Part shown: positions 55,965 through 63,969 of the stretch, piece by piece
Layout of the letters: each line of letters opens with the position of its first letter
Numbering within the stretch: the stretch's first letter is position 1
DNA from: Marinilabiliaceae bacterium
GTDB taxonomy: Bacteria; Bacteroidota; Bacteroidia; Bacteroidales; Marinilabiliaceae
DNA: 64,000 bases
NCBI GenBank assembly: GCA_016933045.1
Contig: JAFGBR010000074.1
Span: 58,882-122,881 of the forward strand
Direction: 5' to 3'
Notes under the pieces: model-generated
Told to the model about the DNA's origin: nothing
The model's database searches: none
Seen by the model: the letters and a program-made list of their open reading frames with translations, nothing else
Translations under genes and position numbers: made by a program

Positions 55965-55966
55965 CT

Positions 55967-56749
55967 ATGAACAATCAAGGCAAAACAAAAACAACTATTG
56001 TGGTTTTTTCTTTATTCCTCGTTATAATTGGTCTATTCAACTCTTCAGTTATAGCTCAAAAAATTACGGCAAATATTATTATCGCAAAAGCAAACGAATT
56101 AATGCAAGGAAATTCGAGCTACAGCGAAATGTCGATGATTATTGAACGACCAAAATGGAAGCGGGAAATAAGGTTGAAAGGCTGGTCGAAAGGAACTGAG
56201 TATTCATTGATTTATATTACCTATCCTGCAAAAGAGAAAGGACAAGTGTTTTTAAAGAGAGGTAAAGAAATGTGGAATTACATTCCTACAATTGAGCGCA
56301 TGGTAAAACTCCCACCAAGTATGATGATGCAATCGTGGATGGGATCGGACATGACCAATGACGACTTGGTTAAAGGAGCATCGATTGTTGACGATTACGA
56401 TCATTCAATCATAAAAGAAGAGACAATTGATGGCTACGACTGTTATGTATTGCAGTTAGTCCCAAAAGATGAAGCAGCAGTTGTTTGGGGAAAAATAGTT
56501 TCGTGGGTTTCGAAAAAAGGATTCATGACTCTCCGAAACGAATATTACGATGAAGACGAGATTCTAGTTAATGTCGAGACTTTATCAAATATTAGAAACG
56601 TTGGGGATCGCATTATGCCGACTCATTTAGAGATTGTTCCTGTTGAAAAACCAAATCAGAAAACCATTCTCGAATTTCAAAAAATTGAATTTGAAGTCCC
56701 CCTACACGATGACTTCTTTTCAATCCAAAAAATGAAAACGGTTCGATAA
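55967..56749 (+). CDS. LolA-like outer membrane lipoprotein-sorting family protein
   Basis: A 260-residue exported protein (signal to about residue 31, ending SSVIAQ). The mature region has the half-barrel pattern of the outer-membrane lipoprotein-sorting family: RPKWKREIRLKGWSKGTEYSLIYI, KGQVFLKRGKEMWNYIPTIERM, MMQSWMGSDMTNDDLVK and the C-terminal strand KTILEFQKIEFEVP. It is a LolA/LolB-fold carrier, but divergent from housekeeping LolA. Together with the two permeases and ATPase downstream it probably carries a lipid or lipoprotein across the periplasm. Confidence 0.85.
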   Translation: MNNQGKTKTTIVVFSLFLVIIGLFNSSVIAQKITANIIIAKANELMQGNSSYSEMSMIIERPKWKREIRLKGWSKGTEYSLIYITYPAKEKGQVFLKRGKEMWNYIPTIERMVKLPPSMMMQSWMGSDMTNDDLVKGASIVDDYDHSIIKEETIDGYDCYVLQLVPKDEAAVVWGKIVSWVSKKGFMTLRNEYYDEDEILVNVETLSNIRNVGDRIMPTHLEIVPVEKPNQKTILEFQKIEFEVPLHDDFFSIQKMKTVR

Positions 56750-56781
56750 TTTTAATAGATATAAGATTTTAGATACAAGAC

Positions 56782-56820
56782 ATTAGACTGATTTACAAGA
56801 TGCTTAAAATAAATAATTTA
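56782..56820. repeat. Dispersed intergenic repeat, copy 2
   Basis: This copy shares about 29 of 32 bases with 11604-11640 (ATTAGaCTGATTTAcAAgATGC then TTAAAATAAA). It lies in the 94-base gap between the LolA-like gene and the first permease. No hairpin or coding role is visible. Confidence 0.5.
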
Positions 56821-56843
56821 AAAACTACTTAATCTCATGTAAG

Positions 56844-58061
56844 ATGAACGTATTTAAGCTATCGTGGCGAAATTTGTGGCGAAATAAACGCCGGACACTA
56901 ATCACTGTTGCCTCTGTATTTTTTGGCGTGATTCTATCATCATTAATGACATCAATGCAAGAAGGATCATACAACAGCATGATTGACACGGTTGTTAAAT
57001 TCTACTCGGGTTATGCACAAATTCATCAGTCGGAATATTGGGAGAACAAAACCATCAACAACAGTTTTGAAGTCAACCAATCATTTTTAGACTCCGTGCT
57101 TTCTCACGCCGAAATAACACAGGTTATCCCCCGGTTGGAATCTTTTGTTCTTGCTTCAGGTGATAAAATTTCACGCGGTGCGATGATTATAGGTATTGAT
57201 CCTGTTCTAGAAGATCCACTAACTCATGTTTCGAAAAAAGTAGTTGAGGGTTCTTACCTCAAACAGAATGACGATGGTATTATGGTTGGTATCAATTTAG
57301 CTTCAAAATTAGAATTGCACGTTGGTGATACTTTGGTACTGTTAGGTCAGGGTTTTCATGGAATAAGTGCAGCCGGCAAATACCCTATAAAAGCACTTTT
57401 TAAACATGCAAGTCCCGAATTGAACCGATCGCTAATTTACATTCCAATAAATATTTGTCGCGATTTTCTTTCAGCACCTAACAGGTTAACATCAATAGTG
57501 CTAATGATGGAAGATAACAGCCAGATGAGAAATGTTTTACCAAAGCTAAGAAACGAACTTTCGGAGCAATATTCAGTGATGAGTTGGGAAGAGATGTTCC
57601 CAACTATGATTCAGCAAATAGAAAGTGATCGATCATCGGGTTGGGTAATGAAACTGATCCTTTATGTGGTGATTGGTTTTGGAATTTTTGGAACCATTTT
57701 GATGATGATGAATGAGCGAAAGCACGAATTTGGAGTAATGGTGGCCTGCGGAATGCCAAAAATAAGATTGGCAACAGTACTGCTTATTGAAACCATTTTT
57801 ATTGGAGCAATGGGATTAGTTTTTGGCCTGATAGGCAGCCTTCCCGTTGTCGGATACTTTTACCAACACCCCTACATGCTAACCGGCCCTACTGCCGATT
57901 GGATGCTTGAGCTTGGGTTTGAACCATACATGTTCTTCTCATTACAATCATCTGTTTTTACCGACCAAATAATGGTAGTTGTGGTCATCACAGGAATTAT
58001 TGCCGCAATCCCGTTCTATAAGTCTCTTCGATTCAAAGAATTAAACGCTTTAAAAGATTAA
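56844..58061 (+). CDS. FtsX-family ABC permease 1
   Basis: A 405-residue MacB/LolE-type permease: KLSWRNLWRNKRRTLITVASVFFGV N-terminal TM (core SWRNLWRNKRRT), periplasmic domain about 45-265, then three C-terminal TM helices with MMNERKHEFGVMVACGMPK. It is paired with a second permease that starts 5 bases downstream, with similar length and the same NIWRNPTRS-type start, so the two probably form a heterodimer. Confidence 0.88.
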   Translation: MNVFKLSWRNLWRNKRRTLITVASVFFGVILSSLMTSMQEGSYNSMIDTVVKFYSGYAQIHQSEYWENKTINNSFEVNQSFLDSVLSHAEITQVIPRLESFVLASGDKISRGAMIIGIDPVLEDPLTHVSKKVVEGSYLKQNDDGIMVGINLASKLELHVGDTLVLLGQGFHGISAAGKYPIKALFKHASPELNRSLIYIPINICRDFLSAPNRLTSIVLMMEDNSQMRNVLPKLRNELSEQYSVMSWEEMFPTMIQQIESDRSSGWVMKLILYVVIGFGIFGTILMMMNERKHEFGVMVACGMPKIRLATVLLIETIFIGAMGLVFGLIGSLPVVGYFYQHPYMLTGPTADWMLELGFEPYMFFSLQSSVFTDQIMVVVVITGIIAAIPFYKSLRFKELNALKD

Positions 58062-58066
58062 CAACC

Positions 58067-59284
58067 ATGATTTTAACCGTATCCTGGCGAAATATTTGGC
58101 GAAACCCCACCCGAAGCTTAATAGTAATGGGAGCTCTTTTGGTGGGTATGTTTTCGGGTGTTTTCACATCAACATTTATGAATGGTTGGATGAAACAACG
58201 AATCCGCGATGGCGTTGAAACTGAAGTATCGCACTTACGAATTCAAAGCCCCGAATTCAAAAAATCGGGCGACTTTGAAGATTTCTTTACAGACATTTCC
58301 AAACTGGAATCAGATCTGTTTCAAAACCCCAATGTGAACGGTGTTTCTCCACGACTTTCCATTCAAACCATGATCGCTTCTGCCGAAACGGCAACAGGCG
58401 TTCAGCTATTCGGAGTTGATCCTGACAAAGAGAGTCAAGTCATTAACATTTCCGAAAAAGTTATTGAAGGCAAATGGTTCGAGGGTGTCAAACGCAACCC
58501 GATAATAATTGGTCAAAAACTAGCTGAAAAACTCAAAGTAAAATTGCGCTCAAAAGTTGTTATAACCATACAGGACAAGGATGGCAACATTGTAAGTGCG
58601 GCATTTCGCATTGCCGGTATTTACAAAACCATTAACACAACATTCGATGAGATGAATGTCTGGGCAAAGCTTTCCGATATTCAAAATTTAACTTTATTGC
58701 ATAGCGATGTTGCCCACGAAATTTTAGTTCACACTAATAATTATGAAACCATTAATGAAGTGGTTGATGATATGTCGGCCAAACACCCCGAATTAAGCAC
58801 CTTGTCGTGGCAAAAATTTTCACCCGAATTTGCCGTCTTAACTGAAATGGGAAATATGTATCTCTATATTTTTGTAATTATTATTCTACTGGCCTTAGGA
58901 TTTGGAATTGTTAACACCATGCTGATGGTTGTTTTGGAACGGATTCATGAACTGGGAATGCTAATGGCAGTAGGAATGAACAAAAGAAGAGTATTCTCAA
59001 TGATTATGATCGAAACCCTTATCTTATCTGTAATAGGCGGTTTTGCAGGTATCATTTGCGGAATTTGGGCTACCGACTATTTTGGAGATAAAGGCATTGA
59101 CCTGTCGATATGGAGCGAAGGTCTTGAAGAATGGGGTTACAGTGCAATTATCTATCCCGAATATGATTGGACAGTAATGATAATAATTGCATTTTTAGTA
59201 GTGCTTACAGGTATTATTGCTGCAATTTATCCTTCGTACCGGGCATTAAAACTGGCACCTGCCGAAGCAATCAGAGTTATTTAA
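58067..59284 (+). CDS. FtsX-family ABC permease 2
   Basis: A 405-residue permease with the same layout: SWRNIWRNPTRSLIVMGALL N-terminal TM, periplasmic MacB-like domain, and C-terminal TMs with VVLERIHELGMLMAVGMNKRRVF and the final YRALKLAPAEAIRVI. It shares length and order with the preceding gene but has diverged clearly, consistent with an old duplication. The ATPase gene starts 16 bases later. Confidence 0.88.
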   Translation: MILTVSWRNIWRNPTRSLIVMGALLVGMFSGVFTSTFMNGWMKQRIRDGVETEVSHLRIQSPEFKKSGDFEDFFTDISKLESDLFQNPNVNGVSPRLSIQTMIASAETATGVQLFGVDPDKESQVINISEKVIEGKWFEGVKRNPIIIGQKLAEKLKVKLRSKVVITIQDKDGNIVSAAFRIAGIYKTINTTFDEMNVWAKLSDIQNLTLLHSDVAHEILVHTNNYETINEVVDDMSAKHPELSTLSWQKFSPEFAVLTEMGNMYLYIFVIIILLALGFGIVNTMLMVVLERIHELGMLMAVGMNKRRVFSMIMIETLILSVIGGFAGIICGIWATDYFGDKGIDLSIWSEGLEEWGYSAIIYPEYDWTVMIIIAFLVVLTGIIAAIYPSYRALKLAPAEAIRVI

Positions 59285-59300
59285 TCTTAAATTTCACAAC

Positions 59301-59987
59301 ATGGCAATTATTCAAATAAAGCAACTAAAAAAAATTTATAACTCGACACAAGTTCCTGTTCATGCCATCAATGGCATCGATTTAAGTATCGAAGAGGGTG
59401 AATTTACAGCCATCGTTGGCCCTTCGGGATCGGGAAAAACAACGTTTTTGAACTTATTGGGTGGACTTGATAATCCCACAAGTGGAACAATTACGATTGG
59501 AGATGAAGAGATAACTAAGCTTACTCCCAATCAGCGGATAAAATTTCGTTTGAAGAATATTGGCTTTATTTTTCAAGCCTACAACCTAATACCGGTTCTA
59601 ACGGCAAAAGAGAACGTCGAGTTTATTATGGAACTTCAAAAAAAGTCAAAAACAGATCGAACTAAACGAAGCATGGAGCTACTAAAAGCTGTTGGCATTG
59701 AAGAAAAAGCCAATCATTTTCCACGTCAATTGTCGGGAGGTCAACAGCAACGTATCGCAGTTGCACGAGCCCTTGCCTCACGCCCCAAATACATATTGGC
59801 CGATGAACCTACTGCCAACCTCGACAGCACCTCAACCGAGAATCTTTTAAATATAATGGAAAATCTGAACCGCGAAGAAAATATCACTTTCATCTTTTCT
59901 ACACACGATGCCAGAGTGGTGAAAAAAGCCAGACGAGTGATCACCATCGAAGATGGAAAAATATTGAGTGATGAACGAAAGAATTAA
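59301..59987 (+). CDS. LolD/MacB-type ABC transporter ATPase
   Basis: A 228-residue ATPase: Walker A GPSGSGKT (40-47), Q-loop FQAYNLIPVL, signature LSGGQ (144-148), Walker B ILADEP (165-170) and H-loop STHD. The LPVLTAKENVEF-type region and TANLDS place it in the MacB/LolD (o228) group, whose members power mechanotransmission rather than import. It serves the two FtsX-type permeases just upstream. Confidence 0.95.
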   Translation: MAIIQIKQLKKIYNSTQVPVHAINGIDLSIEEGEFTAIVGPSGSGKTTFLNLLGGLDNPTSGTITIGDEEITKLTPNQRIKFRLKNIGFIFQAYNLIPVLTAKENVEFIMELQKKSKTDRTKRSMELLKAVGIEEKANHFPRQLSGGQQQRIAVARALASRPKYILADEPTANLDSTSTENLLNIMENLNREENITFIFSTHDARVVKKARRVITIEDGKILSDERKN

Positions 59988-59994
59988 TTTTAAG

Positions 59995-61176
59995 ATGCAT
60001 TTTCGTCAGTTCATAAATACGCTTCTAATTATCGGATTAATCCTAACATCAAACCCATTAAAGGCTCAAATCGATTACAGCTTTAATGGCTATATCACCG
60101 AAATGCCTTCGTACGGATGGATGCAATTTGGCAGTTTTATTGACGAAGAACTCACCGATAATTTGATTCATAACCGTTTAAATTTTAAAGTAACTCCAAT
60201 TAAAAATCTTGATGTAGCTCTCGAAGTTCGAAGCCGTCTAATAAGCGGTCAAACAGTTAAATTCATCAACAACGGAGGCTTTGGTTTAATGTCAAATTAT
60301 GCCGGAATGATCGATTTCGATCCGGGATTGGCAGATATGTCGTTCAATCTTGCATCATCGAACAGTTACGTTTTAAATACGACTATTGACCGTTTTTGGA
60401 CTGAGTATATCATCCAATCTTTTCAAATAAGAGTTGGCCGCCAACGAGTCAACTGGGGACAATCGTTAATTTGGAACCCAAATGACATTTTCAATGCCTA
60501 TTCCTATTTCGATTTCGATTATACAGAAAAACCAGGTATTGACGGTATTCGTTGCCAATTATACACCGGAACCGCATCACTTCTTGAAGGTGTTTTTAAA
60601 ATTGATCACTACAATACCATAACAACAGCTCTTCGTTATCGATTCAACACGCTCAGTTACGATTTTCAGTTTATTGGCGGATACTATAACGAGCAAGAGT
60701 ATGTTTTAGGAGGTGGCTGGTCAGGCAACATTATAAATGCAGGTTTTTACGGTGAGTGCAGTTGGTTTATCCCAAAATACAACGATCAACCTCAAACTAT
60801 TATTTCAACAGTAGGAGGTAACTATACTTTTGGCAATTCCTTATTTCTGCAAGCCGAAGTTCTTTACAGCAGCAACTTGAAGAATTCGAGTAATTTCCTC
60901 AACTTTTATTACAATGATGGAAGCGTTAAAAACTTAAGCATGACAGAATGGACCTTATTAGTATCCACATCATACCCTTTTACTCCACTTTTAATCGCGT
61001 CATTTTCATTGATGAGCTTTCCATCGATGGACTCGTATTATTTTGGACCAAGTATAGACTATTCTTTAAGCGACAATTTATCACTCTCTGCAATAACCCA
61101 GGTTTTCACCGGCAACCCTGATGGGATGAATTTTAATAATTTCAATGGGTTTATAAGGTTGAAATGGAATTTTTGA
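59995..61176 (+). CDS. Outer-membrane beta-barrel protein of the export operon
   Basis: A 393-residue protein with signal peptide MHFRQFINTLLIIGLILTSN and cleavage near KAQ-ID; an ATG eight codons upstream (59971) would overlap the ATPase. The mature chain alternates polar and aromatic residues and ends NGFIRLKWNF, a typical C-terminal barrel strand ending in Phe. The segment IRVGRQRVNWGQSLIWNPND resembles DUF1302-like barrels. It is probably the outer-membrane partner of the LolA/FtsX/LolD set. Its substrate is unknown. Confidence 0.75.
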   Translation: MHFRQFINTLLIIGLILTSNPLKAQIDYSFNGYITEMPSYGWMQFGSFIDEELTDNLIHNRLNFKVTPIKNLDVALEVRSRLISGQTVKFINNGGFGLMSNYAGMIDFDPGLADMSFNLASSNSYVLNTTIDRFWTEYIIQSFQIRVGRQRVNWGQSLIWNPNDIFNAYSYFDFDYTEKPGIDGIRCQLYTGTASLLEGVFKIDHYNTITTALRYRFNTLSYDFQFIGGYYNEQEYVLGGGWSGNIINAGFYGECSWFIPKYNDQPQTIISTVGGNYTFGNSLFLQAEVLYSSNLKNSSNFLNFYYNDGSVKNLSMTEWTLLVSTSYPFTPLLIASFSLMSFPSMDSYYFGPSIDYSLSDNLSLSAITQVFTGNPDGMNFNNFNGFIRLKWNF

Positions 61177-61312
61177 TGTGTTGATTTTTTAAAGCAACGG
61201 AACTTTCAAGTAACTCTCTGGATTTTCTTCCAGATATTTCTTCGTTGTATTTTAAATAAACCTCTTTCGATAAAGATAGTTCAATCGTCGGCCTGGACTA
61301 TTTGGTATAAAA

Positions 61313-61346
61313 AATAAGAAGCCCTGACAAACAAAGACTTCTTATT
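61313..61346 (-). terminator. Possible terminator on the minus strand
   Basis: A 9-bp stem AATAAGAAG/CTTCTTATT (61313-61321 with 61338-61346), extended by further partial pairing, is followed on the minus strand by TTTTTTATA. It would end transcripts of the broken lipoprotein gene. The bases 61177-61312 hold no supported gene. Confidence 0.5.
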
Positions 61347-61445
61347 CAAAAATTTCTACTCGTTAACCCATTTATTACAAGCGGCTGCTTAGATATTGGC
61401 TTCAACTTACACAAAAACAGCCTTTAATACGAAAATTTTTATTAT

Positions 61446-61949
61446 TTATCTGCAAAATGTAGCCTCAAAGTTGCCATTTACAAAAGTTTCATCTTCAGAA
61501 AACGCATCGATACGTCCAGTAACTACATTACTCACTGAATCAATTGAAAGAATTTCAATCGCCCCATCACTTATAATATAGTTCATATTGCTTTCTCCGG
61601 CATAAATAGTAAGCGTTTGAGATTCCGAAGAACCAGAAAGATCAAACAATAGCGGATATACTCCAACTTTAGCATCAACCGAAAACATTACATTATCTTC
61701 TCCCCATTTAAAGTCATTACATATATCTTCACTTTCTGAAGCGTATAGATTAATTGATAATTTATTGCCGTAGAAACTGCTTACCTCAGCGATTCCAGAT
61801 TTACAAGTCCAAGCTACACCTTCAACTTATCCCTGTAATACCTGATCGATAAATTCATATCCCCCTTTTTCTTCTTAATCTTTAGAACACTGAACAAATA
61901 GGATACACACCATAATAAGTAATGGTAATATTGTCTTTTTCGTTTTTAT
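61446..61949 (-). pseudogene. Lipoprotein pseudogene with two nonsense codons and lost start
   Basis: One uninterrupted frame of 168 codons reads (I/M)KTKKTILPLLIMVCILFVQCSKD-stop-EEKGGYEFIDQVLQG-stop-VEGVAWTCKSGIAEV... and ends FVNGNFEATFCR. The first part is a clear lipoprotein signal (lipobox LFVQC). TAA stops occur at codon 25 (61875-61877) and codon 41 (61827-61829), each one base from a sense codon, and the expected ATG is ATA. The remaining 126 codons (from 61826) have no stop. This is a decayed secreted lipoprotein of about 167 residues, of unrecognised family but like small Bacteroidota lipoproteins with a beta-rich C-terminus. Confidence 0.75.
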
Positions 61950-62092
61950 TAATTTAAGTTTTTATTGGAAAAATAAACGATACGGTAAAATTCAAAACAT
62001 GTTTCTGAAATTCTGCAAAAAAAATCAAATTCTCGAATACTTACTCAAAAGAATCGCCCATCTGGTGCACATTTAGTTTACGTAACGCGTGC

Positions 62093-62203
62093 TCATTTTA
62101 ATATTTCAACTTTCAACAAACCACTATTACCTTCATAATCTCTGGCACTTGAAAATAAATAATCTTCTGCATTTTCAACTATTAATTCCGCCACTACCAC
62201 CAA
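62093..62203 (-). pseudogene. C-terminal remnant of a second RAYT-type transposase
   Basis: The minus frame reads VVAELIVENAEDYLFSSARD then YEGNSGLLKVEILK-stop. This is the conserved C-terminus of Bacteroidota REP-associated tyrosine transposases (pattern NPV-ag-V--aedY-fSSArdY.g--GLL-v-). It has no N-terminal part: its 5' side runs straight into the inverted repeat at 62204. It therefore predates insertion of the neighbouring element and was truncated by it. Confidence 0.65.
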
Positions 62204-62226
62204 TACCGCAAGTCTGCGACTTGTGA
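62204..62226 (+). repeat. REP-like inverted repeat, left end of RAYT element
   Basis: TACCGCAAGTCTGCGACTTG and the following bases contain a hairpin CAAGTC-TGC-GACTTG (6 bp, 3-base loop). Its inverted partner is at 62837-62859, with 21 of 23 bases shared. The pair brackets the transposase gene. Confidence 0.75.
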
Positions 62227-62237
62227 GTTTAACAATT

Positions 62238-62785
62238 TTAACAAATTAATTTAACCTTTACCATGCCTTTACCACCAAAATAATCAATAGCACTGCTATA
62301 CTTGTATTCATGTACTTCATTTACAAAGCCTTCAACAACTGGATTGTTATGTAAATATTCCAACTTATGGTCTATTATTACATTGTTATACAACTCTATT
62401 GGTTTATTGTGCTGTTGCCAAAACTGAAAACATGTATTATTGCCATTCTTTTTCGCGGCACGTTCAAACATCCACAATAAATATTCTCTTCTACTTTCAA
62501 CAGGATTTTCTCTAATCGCTTCTATTATTGTTTTTGAAGTATATTTTTTAAATCCCTAAGTATATCATGCATTTGTTCTTTTCGCGTGCCTATAATAATA
62601 TGCACATGACTCGTCATAATTATCCATGAATACACTATTAATCCTTTTTCTTTTTACAATGATTAATACTGTCTACTAAAATATCTTTATACAAAGGCCT
62701 GATAAATACATCTAGCCAGTATTCTGTGGCAAAAGAAATAAAAATATGGTTTTTCCTGATCATGAATTTTGTAGTTTCTGCTCAT
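62238..62785 (-). pseudogene. REP-associated tyrosine transposase (RAYT, Y1/IS200-like), frameshifted
   Basis: The intended protein of about 182 residues runs MSRNYKIHDQEKPYF.. SFATEYWLDVFIRPLYKDIL.. MTSHVHIII (HUH motif).. RDLKKYTSKTII (catalytic Tyr region).. REYLLWMFERAAKKNG.. EYLHNNPVVEGFVNEV.. YKYSSAIDY. Three single-base slips break the frame, all in homopolymers: an extra base in A5 at 62740-62744, one missing near the T5 runs at 62645-62655, and one missing in T6 at 62544-62549. Only the last 79 residues remain open. It is flanked by REP-like inverted repeats at 62204 and 62837. It is inactive as read, unless the slips are sequencing errors. Confidence 0.8.
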
Positions 62786-62836
62786 AACTTACTATCTTAT
62801 TACAACAAGATAATAAAATTGATGTATTTGGTAAAA

Positions 62837-62859
62837 CCACAAGTCGCAAACTTGCGGTA
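62837..62859 (-). repeat. REP-like inverted repeat, right end of RAYT element
   Basis: CCACAAGTCGCAAACTTGCG and TA form the inverse of the repeat at 62204-62226. The core CAAGT-CGCAA-ACTTG is itself a small hairpin. Together the two copies delimit an element of about 656 bases. Confidence 0.75.
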
Positions 62860-62891
62860 GAGAGGGTACAAACAATTATACTATTTAATTT

Positions 62892-62931
62892 TGCATTATT
62901 TTACCTTATATTTGTAAATATAATGCATTAT
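62892..62931 (+). promoter_or_regulatory. Promoter and operator of the XRE/toxin-antitoxin genes
   Basis: TATATTTG (62907-62914) matches the -7 element. It is flanked by TGCATTAT at 62892-62899 and by the 12-base perfect palindrome ATAATGCATTAT at 62920-62931, which contains the same octamer in both orientations. Repeated operator sites around the -7 box, 21 bases before the XRE start, suggest autorepression by the XRE protein. Confidence 0.65.
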
Positions 62932-62952
62932 CAAGCATAATAATGTTTAATC

Positions 62953-63293
62953 ATGCTTAAAATAGGTGATAAAATAGCACAGCTAAGAAAAACCAAAAGC
63001 TGGTCGCAATCTGATTTGACAAAAGCTATTGAGGCTTCAAGGGAGACTATTGGTAAATATGAGCGTAACGAAATTGTACCTTTGGTAGAAGTAGCAAAAA
63101 AAAAATCGCAGATATTTTTGACGTTACCCTTGATTGTCTCGTAAATAATAAAACAAAGCCCTCTTTCGACAAGCAGACTATACAGCGACTTATGGATATT
63201 GAGACCTTAAGAGATACCGACAAAGGTCATTTATTTGCTTTAATTGATGCTTATCTTAGGGATGCTAAAACCAGATTAGCTTATGGTTCTTAA
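62953..63293 (+). pseudogene. XRE-family (Cro/CI-type) regulator with one frameshift
   Basis: The N-terminal HTH is intact: IGDKIAQLRKTKSWSQSDLTKAIEASRETIGKYE (in parts), residues about 4-40. After VEVAKK a run of ten A residues (63096-63105) shifts the frame. The other frame continues in perfect family sequence IADIFDVTLDCLVNNKTK.. FDKQTIQRLMDIETL.. KGHLFALIDAYLRDAKTRLA to a stop at 63293. The single shift in a homopolymer may be a sequencing error, a true mutation or a slippage-controlled site. It lies 11 bases upstream of the antitoxin gene and is the likely regulator of that unit. Confidence 0.75.
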
Positions 63294-63304
63294 AATGTAA
63301 AATT

Positions 63305-63532
63305 ATGGAAGCAGCAAATTTAAACATAAACTTACCGCTTAACTTTAACCAGGTTGTTGACCTTGTAAGGCAATTACCTTATAAAGAAAAACTTAAATTA
63401 AGCGAAGTATTGAAAAAAGAGACAAAGCAAAAAACGGACAACGATAACATATTGACCCTTTTTGCAAGTGAAAAAGTATTGGCCAAAGAGTGGCTGTTAC
63501 CTGAAGAAGACGAAGCATGGAAAGATTTGTAA
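63305..63532 (+). CDS. Antitoxin-like small protein
   Basis: A 75-residue acidic protein: a helical N-terminus (NFNQVVDLVRQLPYKEKLKL) like other small Bacteroidota antitoxins of the DUF2281 type, and an acidic tail LPEEDEAWKDL. It overlaps the PemK-like toxin gene by 16 bases. Size, charge, order and overlap identify it as the antitoxin by context. It has no DNA-binding domain of its own, which fits regulation by the separate XRE gene upstream. Confidence 0.75.
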   Translation: MEAANLNINLPLNFNQVVDLVRQLPYKEKLKLSEVLKKETKQKTDNDNILTLFASEKVLAKEWLLPEEDEAWKDL

Positions 63533-63849
63533 AAGGCGATATTGTTGTAATACCGTTCCCTTATTTTGATTTATCAAGCTCAAAAAAAAGGCCTGCAATG
63601 GTGCTGGCTAACTTGAAAGGCGACGATATTATTCTTTGCCAAATTACCAGCCAGTTTGTTAAAGATGATTACGCTATTGCTTTGAGCGATTCCGATTTTA
63701 TAAAAGATTCTCTGAACAAACCCAGTAATATTAGACCAAACAGGTTGTTTACTGCAGAGAAAAGCATTATTACCCGTAAAATTGGAACTGTTAAACCCGA
63801 AGTGTTTGAAAAAGTTACCGATAAACTTTTTGAGATTATAAAACATTAA
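63517..63849 (+). CDS. PemK/MazF-family toxin (mRNA interferase)
   Basis: A 110-residue PemK/MazF-fold protein: VKGDIVVIPFPYFDLSSSKKRPAMVLA (the conserved GDIV.. PFPF.D.. K.RPA.V motif), CQITSQ, then RPNRLFTAEKSIITRKIGTV (R and T/S residues of the RNase site). Members cleave mRNA to stop growth. It begins within the antitoxin gene, overlapping by 16 bases. Confidence 0.9.
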   Translation: MERFVKGDIVVIPFPYFDLSSSKKRPAMVLANLKGDDIILCQITSQFVKDDYAIALSDSDFIKDSLNKPSNIRPNRLFTAEKSIITRKIGTVKPEVFEKVTDKLFEIIKH

Positions 63850-63941
63850 AAAAGCCCGACAAACTAATACAGAACTTTCTTGTTTTATTTCATTTTACCA
63901 CCTGTTACACTTTAACCTCTTACATTGTAGCAAATGCTACT

Positions 63942-63969
63942 AAAAAAAAGCGCAGCAGATGCTACGCTT
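63942..63969 (-). terminator. Minus-strand terminator at right edge
   Basis: AAGCGTAGCA/TGCTGCGCTT (minus strand, 63948-63969; one G-U pair and a 2-base turn) is followed on that strand by eight T residues (63942-63949). It would end a leftward gene lying beyond the right edge. No T run follows on the plus strand, so it is not a good terminator for the toxin gene. The bases 63850-63941 hold no supported gene. Confidence 0.65.

Noticed and set aside
61205..61310. Minus-strand stretch reading TIELSLSKEVYLKYNEEISG in one frame and KKYLEENPESYLKVPLL in another
   Set aside because: Both look protein-like but are under 50 codons, lack a start and compete for the same bases; possibly a relic, but not supportable as a gene.
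61396..61581. Plus-strand frame of 61 codons
   Set aside because: Antisense to the lipoprotein pseudogene, without any family features.
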